From Microglena sp. YARC (taxonomy: Eukaryota > Chlorophyta > Chlorophyceae > Chlamydomonadales > Chlamydomonadaceae): DNA of 64,000 bases. The DNA lies in NCBI GenBank assembly GCA_022414725.1, contig CM039463.1, positions 84,790,620-84,854,619 on the forward strand. The letters are read 5' to 3'. Below the pieces are notes generated by a model that worked only from the letters and a program-made list of their open reading frames with translations, did no database searches and was not told the DNA's origin. The translations under genes and the position numbers were made by a program. Every line of letters begins with the position of its first letter. The first letter of the stretch is position 1. Positions 42,901 through 54,052 of the stretch are shown here, in pieces.

Positions 42901-44803
42901 CAAAAATACAGCAAAAAGCTGTAAGCCGCATTGTTTTTGCGACCAGATCCTCGGCCACTTGGCAGACCAATGCCCCATACATGTATGAATACCATGTGAT
43001 GCCTATTGGGAGCGTTTACTACAAATGGGGCGCACTGTACACTAATTTCATGCTTTTAGACACCCATGTTGCCCACCAAGATCATGCTACACAGATTGGG
43101 ACAAGACTGTTTTTTTAAGGCTTGTATACCTCCGTTAGGTGCCCCCCAACACGCTGTCCAAAAATTGGGCCGATCGGGCCATGCAGTTTTGAGACACAAG
43201 CGCGCAGTGGAGCTCCAAGTCGAACTCTGTTTTTAGGCCCCCCTAGGACCCAACACGTCCAGCGAGAAAACGTGCGATCGATAGGAGAATTGAATCCATT
43301 TTATGCATAAGGGGTTCAAATTACAATGATGTGCGCGTTTAGATTGATGCGAAGATGCGCATACGTGACCTCAGCATAGTCACGGGTTTTCGAGATACGC
43401 CGTGCCCTAGCCCCCTCCTAGGGGAGGTACTGGGGGGTCATGCTTCTCCTGTTGCGCCACGACTTCCTCCAATTTCAACCTGCTCAGAGTAAGTAGTTTT
43501 TGTATTTCATATTTCTGTAGGCCAGGTTAAGTAGCTAATTGGGATTTCAGGATTGCTATGTGGCCATCGCATGCTGCGTAGCCATCACATGCTGATTTCA
43601 GGATTGCTGCGTAGCCATCGCATGCTGCGTAGCCATCGCATGCTGCGTAGCCATCGCATGCTGCGTAGCCATCGCATTTCATCGGATTCGATAGCCATCG
43701 AATTCCATCGCATGCTGCGTAGCCATCGCATTTCATCGGATTCGATAGCCATCGAATTCCATCGCATGCTGCGTAGCCATCGCATTTCATCGGATTCGAT
43801 AGCCATCGAATTCCATCGCATGCTGCGTAGCCATCGCATGCTGCGTAGCCATCGCATTTCATCGGATTCGATAGCCATCGGATTCCATCGCGTGCTGCTT
43901 TCAGGGTTGCTGCGTTGCCATCGCATGGCAAAGCGCAAAGCCTAGGGGGGTCGGGGGGATCGTGCTTCTCCTGCTGCGCTACGATCCCCTCCAACTACTT
44001 CCTGCTTACAGCAAGCGTTTTCATGTATTTCATATGTCTGTAGGCCAGGTTGAGTAGCTCCTTGGGCTCTGCAAGCCTGATTCAGGATTGTTGCGTAGCC
44101 ATTGCATGGCGGAGTGCAAAGCCTGGGTGGTTCTGGGGGGTCATGCTTATCCTGTTGCGCCACGCCTTCCTCCCAGGGTTTTTCTTATGGTGCGATTCAG
44201 TGGAAAGTGCGACTTTTAGACTTTTCCGTTTGGGCCTGGTGCGATTTAAGGTCGTATATGCTCATCGAACATCAAATCTATAGTTTGACGACAAGGCCCC
44301 TCCCTTCTTGCAACTTCTTACTGCTCAATAAATGTGACAAGAAACATGAATTTAAATTATCTGCATAGCACGAAATCCGGGCACGACATGGCACAGCAGA
44401 GCACTGTAGAGCACAGTGGAGCACAGCACAGTACAGCACAGCAGAGAATAGCAGAGAACAGCACAGCACAGCAGAGCACTGTAGAGCACAGTGGATCACA
44501 GCAAAGCACAATACAGCATCTTGGTGGCATGGGGCAATGCTTAGCACTCCATGCAAATTTGGGGGGTCTTCGGCACCCTTTTCTGCCCCCCTACGGTACC
44601 CTTCCCACCCAGAATGCAACCCATTTAAGCACAATAAAAAGGGACGAGGCCCCCAAAGGAGCAGTGACTCACAGTGTGTTTGAAAGTCTACCGAAGGCTG
44701 TTTCTATAGACTTCAGTTGCTTCTGCATCATCAGTTGTTGAAGGGATGCGCCCTGCTGTGTGTCTCCATCACAGACAGAGAAGTTGTTTGGGTCCTGAAG
44801 AGC
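39974..44803 (-). CDS. Unrecognised protein gene, three internal exons (partial model)
   Basis: Three minus-strand exons join in consistent phase: 44803-44673 (acceptor CGTAG, donor GTGAGT), 41282-41112 (acceptor CACAG, donor GTAAGG) and 40077-39974 (acceptor GCACAG, donor GTAGGT). Junction codons CT+T and TG+G give Leu and Trp. The product reads ALQDPNNFSVCDGDTQQGAS, a basic and likely coiled-coil stretch (QKQLKSIETAFGRLSNTLKK), MEDIVSQQEKLSLENVRLF, then VVESMEDVWYMCRDELCLKM and ending near FSRIQTIFSG. Coding is inferred from phase agreement, codon-like composition and decayed copies of the same exon edges in neighbouring introns. I do not recognise the family. First and last exons were not found. 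Confidence 0.7.
40105..40700. repeat. Tandem repeat of GGTGCCATTTGGTGGTTGTTT type
   Basis: Units of about 30 bp inside a larger unit of about 126-146 bp (GGTGGGCTGCTTTGCTGTCA occurs three times) fill the intron between the two downstream exons. Confidence 0.85.
40735..41100. repeat. CAG/CAC-rich trinucleotide tract
   Basis: Imperfect AGC, CAC and CAA triplets. The open frames here are low-complexity artefacts within the intron. Confidence 0.8.
41285..41775. repeat. GGGTGTGGGTGG minisatellite
   Basis: A G/T-rich array ending at the exon acceptor at 41283. Pro/Thr/His or Gly/Trp/Val open frames are read-throughs. Confidence 0.95.
41840..42045 (-). repeat. Dispersed repeat family X, copy 3
   Basis: The reverse complement shows GTATGCAGCGTCGCAAGCGA, then CGAGTTAGTCACGAGACC and the CGCCCCCTTGAAGAGGGGGC hairpin. 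Confidence 0.85.
42058..42235 (-). repeat. Partial copy of the 41282 exon edge, with flanking intron
   Basis: The reverse strand reads GTGCAG then GAAGCAGTTGGAGGAAATCG, the consensus start of that exon. The shared intron words (AGGCTTGCAGAGCCCAAG, ATGGCTACTCAACAATCCTG) follow. Confidence 0.75.
42236..43430. other. Unassigned region
   Basis: Holds a 14-bp inverted pair (GACAATCCTCTCCG at 42283 and its complement at 42360) and several short ORFs, for example 42326-42631 (plus). No domain is recognised. It lies inside the long intron of the unrecognised gene. Confidence 0.35.
43440..43552 (-). repeat. Partial copy of the 41282 exon edge
   Basis: The reverse strand reads CTGAGCAG then GTTGAAATTGGAGGAAGTCG and GCGCAACAGGAGAAGCATG. 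It keeps acceptor and exon start. Confidence 0.8.
43553..43910. repeat. Minisatellite of CATGCTGCGTAGCCATCG units
   Basis: 18-bp and longer (about 66-bp, adding TTTCATCGGATTCGATAG) units. It appears to have expanded from the intron word GATTGCTGCGTAGCCATCGC found beside the exon-edge copies. Confidence 0.85.
43911..44175 (-). repeat. Two more partial copies of the 41282 exon edge
   Basis: Reverse-strand copies read GTAAGCAG then GAAGTAGTTGGAGGGGATCG (near 43980) and GGAGGAAGGCGTGGCGCAAC (near 44160), with the same flanking intron words. Confidence 0.8.
44385..44520. repeat. Short GAGCACAGTG-type tandem repeat
   Basis: AGCACAGCAGAGCACTGTAG recurs in two blocks. Low complexity. Confidence 0.8.
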
Positions 44804-44879
44804 CTACGGGAGGGGAGGGGGGCTGGCTGTTTGTGATGGGGAGGGGGGGTCAAAGGGGAGGAAGGGAGGGGGGCTGAGT

Positions 44880-45167
44880 GTCTGCTGAAGGGATGCGCCC
44901 TGTCCTGTGTCTCCCTCACAGACAGAGAAGTTTGTTTGGGTCCAGAAGAGCCTACAATAGGGTAAGAAGGCTGGGGTGTTTGTGATGGGGAGGAGTGGGG
45001 GGGAGTGGGGGGGGGGGGGGGTCAATGGGAAGGAAGGGAGGGGGCTGAGTGTCTGCTGAAGGGATGCGCCCTGCTCTGTGTCTCCCTCACAGACAGAGAA
45101 GTTCTTTGAGTCCTGAAGAGCCTACCATGAGGGGAGGGGGGCTGGTTGCTTGTGATAGGGAGAAGGA

Positions 45168-45198
<31 letters not shown>

Positions 45199-46118
45199 TA
45201 TTGATGGGGAGGAGAGGTGGGGAGGGGAGGGGAGGGGGAGGAGGAGAGGGGGGCTGAGTGTCTGTTGATGGGATGCGCCCTGGTCTGTATCTCCATCACA
45301 CTAGAGAAGTTCTTTGGGTCCAGAAGAGCCTACATGAGGGTAGGGGGCTAGGTGTTTTTGATGGAGAGGAGGGGGGGTGGGGGTGGGGGGTCAATTGGGA
45401 GGAGGGGAGGGGAGCTGAGTGTCTGCTGAAGGGATGCGCCCTGCTCTGTGTCTCCTCACAGACAGAGAAGTTATTTGGATCCTGAAGAGCCTACGGGAGA
45501 GGAGGGGGGCTGGGTGTTTGTGATGGGGTGGGGGTGGGGTGGGGTGTTGCGGGGGGGTGGGGGGGGGCTAGGTGTTTGTGATGGGGAGAGAGGTGGGTGG
45601 GGGTGGGGGGGAGGGGGGGATGTCCGAGTGTTGGTGATGATGGGGAGGATGGGGGGTGGAGGGGATGGGGGGGTGGGGGATGGGGGGTGTGGAGTGGGAG
45701 GAGGAGAGGGGGGCTGAGTGTCTGTTGAAGGGATGCGCCCTGCTCTGTCTCCTCACAGACAGAGAAGTTATTTGGATCCTGCAGAGCCTACGGGAGGGGA
45801 GGGGGGCTGGGTGTTTTGTGATGGGGTGGGGTGGGGCTAGGTGTTTGTGATGGGGAGGAGTGGGGGGGGGGAGAGGGGGGCGGAGTGTTTGTTGAAGGGA
45901 TGCGCCCTGCTCTGTGTCTCCCTCAAAGCCAGAGAAGTTATTTGAGTCCTGAAGAGCCTAGAGGAGGGCAGGGGGGCTGGGTGTTGGTGATGGGGTGGGG
46001 GTGGGGGGGCTACGTGTTTGTGATGGGGATGAGAGATGGGGGGGGGGAGGAGAGGGGGGCGGAGTGTTTGTGATGGGGGGGGGGGGGGGGCTAGGTGTTT
46101 GTGATGGGGAGGAGAGGT

Positions 46119-46149
<31 letters not shown>

Positions 46150-46440
46150 GGAGAGGGGGGCGGGTGTTTGTTGAAGGGATGCGCCTGCTCTGTGTCTCCC
46201 TCACAGCCAGAGAAGTTATTTGAGTCTTGAAGAGCCTAGAGGAGGGAGGGGGGCTGGGTGTTGGTGATGGGGAGGAGGGGGGGGGGGGGGGGGGGGCGAT
46301 AGAGAGGAGGGAGGGATGGAGGGGGGAATGGCTGTTAGTTATTGGGAGGAGGGGAGGGGCCTGAGTGTTTCGTGAAGGACCGCCCTCTGCTCTGTCTCAC
46401 CCGCACAGCCAGAGAAGTTCTTTGGGTCCTGAAGAGCTTG
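44880..46440 (-). repeat. Array of about eight partial copies of the 44803 exon edge
   Basis: Each unit repeats, on the reverse strand, the acceptor and about 70 nt of exon (TAGGCTCTTCAGGACCCAAA ... GGCGCATCCCTTCA). G-rich tracts with poly-G runs of up to about 30 nt separate them. They lie near 44893, 45063, 45270, 45433, 45730, 45895, 46170 and 46375, all 5' of the real exon. Confidence 0.85.
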
Positions 46441-46870
46441 CTGGAATCAGGACATTTATGTAAATAAATTACAGGCGCCAGTGTCTATGCAGAACTGTTG
46501 TGCTCCTTGGAGCTGATGGGGGGGCAGTGGCGTAGTTCACACCAAGGCTTTTTGTTCAGATCTTAAAGCGGTTTATTTCTAGCTTATGGTTTATTTCTAG
46601 CTTATGGTTTTAGGCCTCCTCCATGGACAGCGTTTTAGTGCTTTATATAGCTTTCATAGACTTTTATGGCCTTTTTTGTCAATTACATCACACAAGTAAA
46701 GCTTTTTTGCTAATTGTTTATAGCGATAATTTCGCTAAAACGGGGTCACACAGAACTTCTTGCATGCATACGAGGAAGGAGAGGGAGCACACTCTGATTC
46801 TGATACTTGGGTAGATATGTCTTGTGTTGTGACTCATAGCAGATACAGAGATACCTTCAGCCCTCAAACA
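46441..46870. other. Unassigned spacer
   Basis: No gene is seen. GGTTTATTTCTAGCTTAT is duplicated at 46570 and 46589. Confidence 0.4.
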
Positions 46871-46873
46871 TCG

Positions 46874-47076
46874 ACATAGCTTTTCTGTTCAGCTCAGCAA
46901 CAGCTTCTAGGCAGCTCCCTGAGTCAGCAACTACACCAACCCCCAAGATATCAACAGTACATAAAAGCTGGTTGTGTCTGCTTCAAGGTTCACTAAGTTG
47001 CATCAGGTTTGGCTGATTAGCCAGTTAGGAAAGCTGCCTAGAAGCTGAAGCTCGTAGCTGAAAAGAGAAGCTATGA
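46874..47076. mobile_element. hAT-like MITE family A, copy 5
   Basis: Inverted ends CATAGCTTTTCTGTTCAGCT and AGCTGAAAAGAGAAGCTATG, with inner CAGCTTCTAGGCAGCTCC and AAAGCTGCCTAGAAGCTG. The target duplication is not clear. Confidence 0.78.
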
Positions 47077-47329
47077 CGATGCTTGAGGGATAAAGGCGTT
47101 TCTGTACCTGCCATGGGTCACAACACAAGAAGCAAAGGGGGTCCATTGCTCTCTCAAATAAGGTATAACAAGCTTAGCCAATGTCTTAACAGGCGGAGCC
47201 CGTTAAGGATTTTGTTGTACATATTTCAGAGGGTGTTTAAAAATGGGCTCAAAAGGTCTACAGTGAATGCATTGATGTATCTATATCACAGTCCAGGGGT
47301 GGTCCAATAGGCAAAGGGGACATGTCCAA

Positions 47330-48640
47330 CCTGAAACTATCACAATCAACTCTTGAACTAAAGGATGCAGGAGACGATGTTTGAGGGATATAGGTGTTTA
47401 TGTGGCTGCTATAGGTTACGAGACATGACGCAACGGGGTCAATATGAGCAACTCTAGAACTAAAGGATGCAGGAGACGATGCTTGAGGGATGTAGGTGTT
47501 TCTGTGGCTGCTATGGGTTATGAGACATGACGCAACGGGGTCCATATGATCAACTCTAGAACTAAAGGATGCAGGAGACGATGCTTGAGGGATATAGGTG
47601 TTTCTGTGGCTGCTATAGGTTACGAGACATGACGCAACGGGGTCAATATGAGCAACTCTAGAACTAAAGGATGCAGGAGACGATGCTTGAGGGATGTAGG
47701 TGTTTCTGTGGCTGCTATGGGTTATGAGACATGACGCAACGGGGTCAATATGAGCAACTCTAGAACTAAAGGATGCAGGAGACGATGCTTGAGGGATATA
47801 GGTGTTTCTGTGGCTGCTATGGGTTATGAGACATGACGCAACGGGGTCAATATGATCAAGTCTAGAACTAAAGGATGCAGGAGACGATGCTTGAGGGATA
47901 TAGGTGTTTCTGTGGCTGCTATGGGTTATGAGACATGACGCAACGGGGTCCATATGATCAACTCTAGAACTAAAGGATGCAGGAGACGATGCTTGAGGGA
48001 TATAGGTGTTTCTGTGGCTGCTATGGGTTATGAGACATGACGCAACGGGGTCAATATGATCAACTCTAGAACTAAAGGATGCAGGAGACGATGCTTGAGG
48101 GATATAGGTGTTTCTGTGGCTGCTATGGGTTATGAGACATGACGCAACGGGGTCAATATGATCAACTCTAGAACTAAAGGATGCAGGAGACGATGCTTGA
48201 GGGATTTAGGTGTTTCTGTGGCTGCTATGGGTTATGAGACATGATGCAATGGTGTCCATATGGGCGCAATGGACAACAGTGAATGCATTGATGTATCTAT
48301 ACTAAGTCCAAGGATAGCCAAATAGGCTAAGGGGGACATGCCCAACCTGAAATTATCAAGATCGACTGTAGAACTAGAGGATGCAGGAGACGATGCTTGA
48401 GGGATTTAGGCGTTTGTGTGTGTGCAATGGGTGGCATGAAGCAATACATGAAGCAATGCATGAAGCAATACATGAAGCAACGGGGATCGTATGGGCAACT
48501 CTAGAACTAGGTGTTACTGTGGCTGCAATGTGTGACATTACATGAAGCAAGGGGTCAATATGATCAACTGTAGAACTAAAGGATGCAGGAGACGATGCTT
48601 GAGGGATATATGCGTTTGTGTGTGTGCAATGGGTGATATT
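47330..48640. repeat. 102-bp tandem repeat, about nine copies plus diverged units
   Basis: CTAAAGGATGCAGGAGACGA recurs every 102 bp from 47461 to about 48170, with diverged units to 48640. Since 102 is 34 codons, a minus-strand frame stays open with a 34-residue period (HRNTYIPQASSPASFSS). There is no start context, domain or splice evidence, so it is treated as non-coding. Confidence 0.9.
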
Positions 48641-49036
48641 GCATGAAGCAACGGGGGTCGTATGGGCTCAAAGGTCAACACTGCATGCACTGATGTATCT
48701 ATATTACAGTCCAGGGGTAAAAATTATCTTACATATATACTATAAATTATTAATTATAAATAGGCCGAGGGGGCATGCCCAACCTGAACCTGTCAAGATC
48801 AACTTTAGAAGTGAAGCTTGCTTGATGTACAACCCAGAGGTGGAAGGTCGTGACATTTGTGTATCAATGATTGTATGAAAATATTGGATCAAGTATATGT
48901 TGATAAGAATACTTAGATTTGAATTGATTGTACTACTGCGGAAGACGGTGAGCAACCTTTAAGGCTGGAGCCATACAACCAAAAATTATAAACTGAAGGA
49001 TGCAGAATACGCATATTTGAGGGATACAACATTGTA

Positions 49037-49069
<33 letters not shown>

Positions 49070-49460
49070 ATATGTGTAGACATACATGGATATCGCTTAT
49101 TGACCGGCATATTCTTCGCGGTGGTGACGCCCTGACGGCATATTCTCCACACGCACACACGCCACACGCACGCCTACCTGGAGTTCACGGGGGCAAATTA
49201 CGTAATGCCCCCCCCCCCCTCCACACACAAACACAACACACACAACACACACACACAAAAAAAATTGAACCGAATGAACCCAAGAGGGCCAGGTTCGCGT
49301 TATCGCTCCCAATTTTTCGCAGGCAGCTTTCCCAGCAATGTTTTTCAATTTTTGCAGCAAGTGTCAAACTCCGTGCCCATTTCCTTCTCTTTCTTCCTTC
49401 CTTCCTTCCTTCCGCATCATGCTTCAAAGAAATTTCAAATAGTTTCAATCCTTAGTGGTC
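48641..49460. other. Low-complexity region
   Basis: An AT dinucleotide tract near 49038-49073, poly-C near 49207-49219 and CA repeats to 49255. No gene is seen. Confidence 0.5.
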
Positions 49461-49499
49461 TTTGTTTGCTCCTACGCGAACCAGAGCACTCATGTCGCT

Positions 49500-49874
49500 C
49501 AGGCTGATTGTGTACAATTTGTTGCTCCTTGAGGCCACCATGGCGCACCAGCAGCCAATTCCAGGAGACAGAAGAGCTGGAACCACTGCTACTCAGCGAG
49601 CAAGGCGAGCTCTTTATACAACGAGCACAGGAGCGAAGCAAACCAACGACGACGTTTAGCTCGAGCTGTTATGCCTGAAAATGAGCGCCAGGCTGCTAAC
49701 CTGACCAGGAGCGAGGCCTATGATGAAACTAATGCTGCTCGGCAAGCTGCGCAGGCAGAAGCTCATGCTGCTAATGCTGCAAGGCAGCCTGCGCAGGCTG
49801 AAACTCAAGCTGCGCAGGCAGAAGCTCGTGCTGCTAAGAGAGTGCCAGTGAGCCTCCAGAATAATTCGAATTGA
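49500..49874 (+). pseudogene. Ala/Arg-rich ORF fragment, possibly transposon-derived
   Basis: One frame is open from about 49590 to the TGA-free end at 49874. It reads LYNEHRSEANQRRRLARAV, then MPENERQAANLTRSEAYDET, followed by AARQAAQAEA-type repeats of about 12-14 residues. Basic Ala-rich leaders like this occur in front of Helitron-type and other transposon proteins in algae. I infer this only from style; no catalytic domain follows. Confidence 0.25.
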
Positions 49875-49949
49875 TTATTCGTTCGCTTTCTGAGTCACTC
49901 GGAACTGGACTGAATTAATCGCAATCTTACAATCCTTTCTCGAATCCGG

Positions 49950-50620
49950 CTGGTCAGTGGCTTAGCGCTAAATCTTTCCCAGCCCTGCCCTATGCGTATG
50001 GGGTAGGACATGGAACAGAGGGAAAGGGGAGACATGGAGGTAGGGTCAAGAGTCAAGGGGAAGTCAAGGAGGATAGGAGAAAGAAAACGCAGAAGGGGGG
50101 GAGATGGATGGAGGGTGAAGGAGAAGTAAAGAAGGATAGGAGACAGAAACGAGGGGGGGGGGGGGGGGGGGGGGATGAGAGAGGGAGTGGTGAAGAAGGA
50201 GGGAAGGGAGAGGGCGGCAGGTGAAGTGGCCAACGGCCACACGGGATACCGTACTAGGGGGAGATGGCTGGGTGGTGTGGGGGGTAAATTTGGGCGGTGT
50301 GGAGATGGCTGGGGGTAGGGGGGTATATTTGGGGTGGTGTGGAGATGACTGGGGTTAGGTGGGGGCTGCAAGGGAATAAACAGAGTGTGTGGTCAAGGGG
50401 TGGGGATGGGGGGCAGGAAGATTTAGGGGGGAAACAGGGATCATGTAGGTCCTGGGGGCTGGGGGTGGGGGTATATTTATAGTAGGGAAAGGAAGGGGCA
50501 TGTGTTCAATATTTTGCAAAGAGGAATGGAAATATCTCGACTGTGTGCATGTGAGTAAGGGGGGGGGGGGGGGGGGGGGGGAGGGGGGGGGGAGGGGTAC
50601 GTTCAAGGGCGTTGCACGTT
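49950..50620. other. Purine-rich low-complexity tract
   Basis: GGGGAGATGG and GGTAGGGGGG words, with poly-G near 50153-50173 and 50560-50592. No gene is seen. Confidence 0.6.
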
Positions 50621-50849
50621 ATGTAACCCAGAACAGAACAGGACCCAGGACTTGTGGGTGGGCCGGTGGGCGGGTGGCCGGAGGATATATACTAGTACAC
50701 GGGCAATGTACTAGTATATATTTATATATATATATCATAATTGACAGCCCAAGTCACAGTGCATGAATCAAAAATACAGCCCTGAGGATATTCTTTTCGC
50801 CTTCATCATACGACACTTACCTGAATTCTAGATAGCAGGTTCCCGACAT

Positions 50850-51935
50850 TGGATAGCAGCCGGCAGGCATCTCCCTGCACATCAGAACATGGGCATTGAT
50901 CAAACACACAGCTTTTATGTTCAGCTATGGGCAGCAGCTTCTAGGCTAGTTTAGCAGATAACAGGCTTCTGGTATTGGATAGCAACCAGCAGGTATCTCC
51001 CTGCACATCATAACATGGGCATTGATCAAACACACAGCTTTTATGTACAGCTATGAGCAGCAGCTTCTAGGCTAGTTTAGCAGATAACAGGCTTCTGGTA
51101 CTGGATAGCAGCCGGCAGGCATCTCCCTGCACATCAGAACATGGGCATTGATCAAACACACAGCTTTTATGTTCAGCTATGGGCAGCAGCTTCTAGGCTA
51201 GTTTAGCAGATAACAGGCTTCTGGTATTGGATAGCAACCAGCAGGTATCTCCCTGCACATCAGAACATGGGCATTGATCAAACACACAGCTTTTATGTTC
51301 AGCTATGAGCAGCAGCTTCTAGGCTAGTTTAGCAGATAACAGGCTTCTGGTATGGGATAGCAACCAGCAGGTATCTCCCTGCACATCAGAACATGGGCAT
51401 TGATCAAACACACAGCTTTTATGTTCAGCTATGGGCAGCAGCTTCTAGGCTAGTTTAGCAGATAACAGGCTTCTGGTATTGGATTGCAACCAGCAGGTAT
51501 CTCCCTGCACATCAGAACATGGGCATTGATCAAACACACAGCTTTTATGTTCAGCTATGGGCAGCAGCTTCTAGGCTAGTTTAGCAGATAACAGGCTTCT
51601 GGTATTGGATAGCAACCAGCAGGTATCTCCCTGCACATCAGAACATGGGCATTGATCAAACACACAGCTTTTATGTTCAGCTATGGGCAGCAGCTTCTAG
51701 GCTAGTTTAGCAGATAACAGGCTTCTGGTATTGGATTGCAACCAGCAGGTATCTCCCTGCACATCAGAACATGGGCATTGATCAAACACACAGCTTTTAT
51801 GTTCAGCTATGGGCAGCAGCTTCTAGGCTAGTTTAGCAGATAATAGGCTTCTGGTATTGGATTGCAACCAGCAGGTATCTCCCTGCACATCAGAACATGG
51901 GCATTGATCAAACACACAGCTTTTATTTTTAGCTA
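50850..51935. repeat. 126-bp tandem array containing a MITE end, about 8.5 copies
   Basis: The unit holds AGCTTTTATGTTCAGCTATG and GCAGCAGCTTCTAGGC, the terminal part of MITE family A, joined to GATAACAGGCTTCTGGTATT and CATCTCCCTGCACATCAGAA. Starts at 50911, 51037 and 51163 fix the 126-bp period. Copies are very similar. Confidence 0.9.
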
Positions 51936-52235
51936 TGCACTGCTTATTTGAGGGTTCTTCGGCACCATTGCATTGGGCTTACAAGGGTGCAGTCTGGTTG
52001 GGAAGGGCGTCTTATGTAGTATACTAAATACCTTAGCGTTCATGCCTAAACTCAATGCCGAAGAATGATCTCCGGTAATCGCCTGGTTCAGGGTAATCAT
52101 CAGTTGTCGCCCCCACATAAGGGCACGGGGTAAAGATCGTTATCCGTCACAATTCCCCCTCTCTAGCTCTAGACTTTTCTTGAAGCCTAATACTTTTTCG
52201 GAGGATAATACTCATTAGGGGAGCACTATAGGGTG
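51936..52235. other. Unassigned spacer
   Basis: About 300 bp of ordinary composition with no ORF of note. Confidence 0.4.
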
Positions 52236-52239
52236 CAGA

Positions 52240-52510
52240 AGATCCACCAAATCCCCCCCCACCCCCACACCCCCCCACACACACATCCATCCAGTCCCAT
52301 CCCTCTCTCACACACACACATCCAATCCAATCCCTCACACCCACGCAAACATACACACAAACACACAAATATCCATTCCTCACACACACACACATCCAGT
52401 CCCATCTCTCTCTCTCACACACACACACACATCCACCCAGTCACATCCCTCTCACATAAACACATACATCCAGACCCATCTCCCCCCACACACACACACA
52501 TACATCCAGT
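52240..52510. repeat. CA-rich minisatellite
   Basis: CACACACATCCAGTCCCATC-type units of about 30-40 bp. Confidence 0.85.
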
Positions 52511-52985
52511 TCCCCCAGCACTATTTCCCTGATCACTTTCCCCTCTACTATTGTCCCTGATCTCTTTCCCCCTGCACTATTCCCCCTGCACTGTTCCTTC
52601 TGCACTAATGACCATGATCTCTTTCCCATGCACTCCTTTCCCTGATCTCTTTCCCCTGCACAATGCCCCCTGCACTCCTTTCCCTGACCTCTTTCCCCCT
52701 GCACTATTCCCCCTGCACTACTGTCCCCGATCTCTTTCCCCCTGGACTATTTCCCCTGCACTATTTTCCCTGATCTCTTTCCCATGCACTATTTCTCCTG
52801 ATCCATTCCCCCCTGCACAGTTGTCCTTGGGCTCTTTTCCCTGATCCCTGTCCCCCTGCACTATTTTTCCTGTTCCATTCCCCCCTGCACTAGTGTCCCT
52901 GATCTCTTTCCCCATGCACTGTCTTCCCTGCTATCTTCCCCCTGCACTCATTTTCCTGGTATCCTTCCCCGCTGCTCACTTGATA
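52511..52985. repeat. CCCTGATCTCTTTCCCC minisatellite
   Basis: Units of about 26-50 bp of CCCTGCACTATTCCCCCTG and CCTGATCTCTTTCCC alternate. Confidence 0.85.
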
Positions 52986-54052
52986 CTGGCTCCACTGGTT
53001 GAACAGAGCTGCTGCAGCTCGAGCATTTGACGAGAGTTTGGGATAATCCATCATGGACACACTCGAGGGCAGAGTTCTGATCGGGTGTATTCCGATCTTT
53101 TCTTCGAAGCTGCGACTAATAGAGGGCTAGGGGCACGGTCCGACCACAGTAGACAAATAGCTGCAGATAACTTCAGAAATATATGTAAGCAAGGAGGGAA
53201 GGAAGGAAGGATGGGACGCACAGCGCACAACTGCTTGGCTTGCGGTAACGATCCGTCTTCTTGTTGTCGGTATTTGTCGTCTTCGTTTTCTGAGGAAGGA
53301 CATTGAGTTGCCTGGGGCTCGTAAGACGGACGCAGAGCACAGGAACTCGGACTGTACCAGGGGGGCCTTGGGCGGCCTGTACATATTCGACCATCAACTC
53401 GGACTGTACCAGGCGGGCGGCGGGCGGCCCGGGCGGGCGGGCGGGGGCGGGGGGGACAGCCCTCGGTGTTTGTGCTGTCTTTGTACTAACACCTCCAATT
53501 GGCATTCTGAGACCACCATTGAATTTTTGACAAGAACTGATTTTATACGACCACACAATTCCTCTTTGGGAATTCTGAGGAAGTGAGGATGCCATTGTGT
53601 GCGCTATAGTGTAAATACCCAGGATCCATATACAATTTCAAGTCGTGCCCAGGAGGATGCCAGGAGCCATAGAAAGTCCGGCACGGGCGCACGGCCCATG
53701 TTGGGGTATCGGGCAGTGGTTTCTATTAGGGGATCACGTGATCTATCGATACCCGTCGATACTCGATACCCGTCGATACTCGATACCCGGGTCCGGCGAT
53801 ATTCTGGGCACCTTCTCGGGGGGTACCCCCCCCCCCCCCCCCCCCCCCCCCTGGCCCCTAGCCAACTTTTTCCTAACTTTTTTCTGACTGCTCCATTTCA
53901 TCTCTGGAGAAGTGCAACGACTTCGTCTCAATGCAAGCGTTCTTATTCCATACTTTCCAGACACCTGCTATGTAATTCAAGCTCGATTTCAGGTTCAAGT
54001 TCGAAACCTTGCTGTACCGGTGATCTGCTGCTTATCCTGGTCTGGGTTTGGC
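52986..54052. other. Unassigned region
   Basis: CTCGATACCCGTCGATA is tandemly repeated near 53744-53790. A CGGGCGGGCGG run lies near 53410-53450 and poly-C near 53827-53852. ORFs on both strands have no domain. Confidence 0.4.

Noticed and set aside
44758..46435. Plus-strand terminal exons encoding a TEKFFGS-type C-terminus
   Set aside because: The same sequences read better on the minus strand as partial copies of an exon that joins in phase with two downstream exons.
47258..47953. 231-codon minus-strand ORF with 34-residue repeats as a repeat protein
   Set aside because: It is explained by the 102-bp period. No start context, flanking unique coding sequence or splice evidence.
50850..51935. 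Regular 126-bp repeats as a CRISPR-like array
   Set aside because: There are no variable spacers and no cas genes. The setting is a eukaryotic nuclear genome and the units are contiguous tandem copies.
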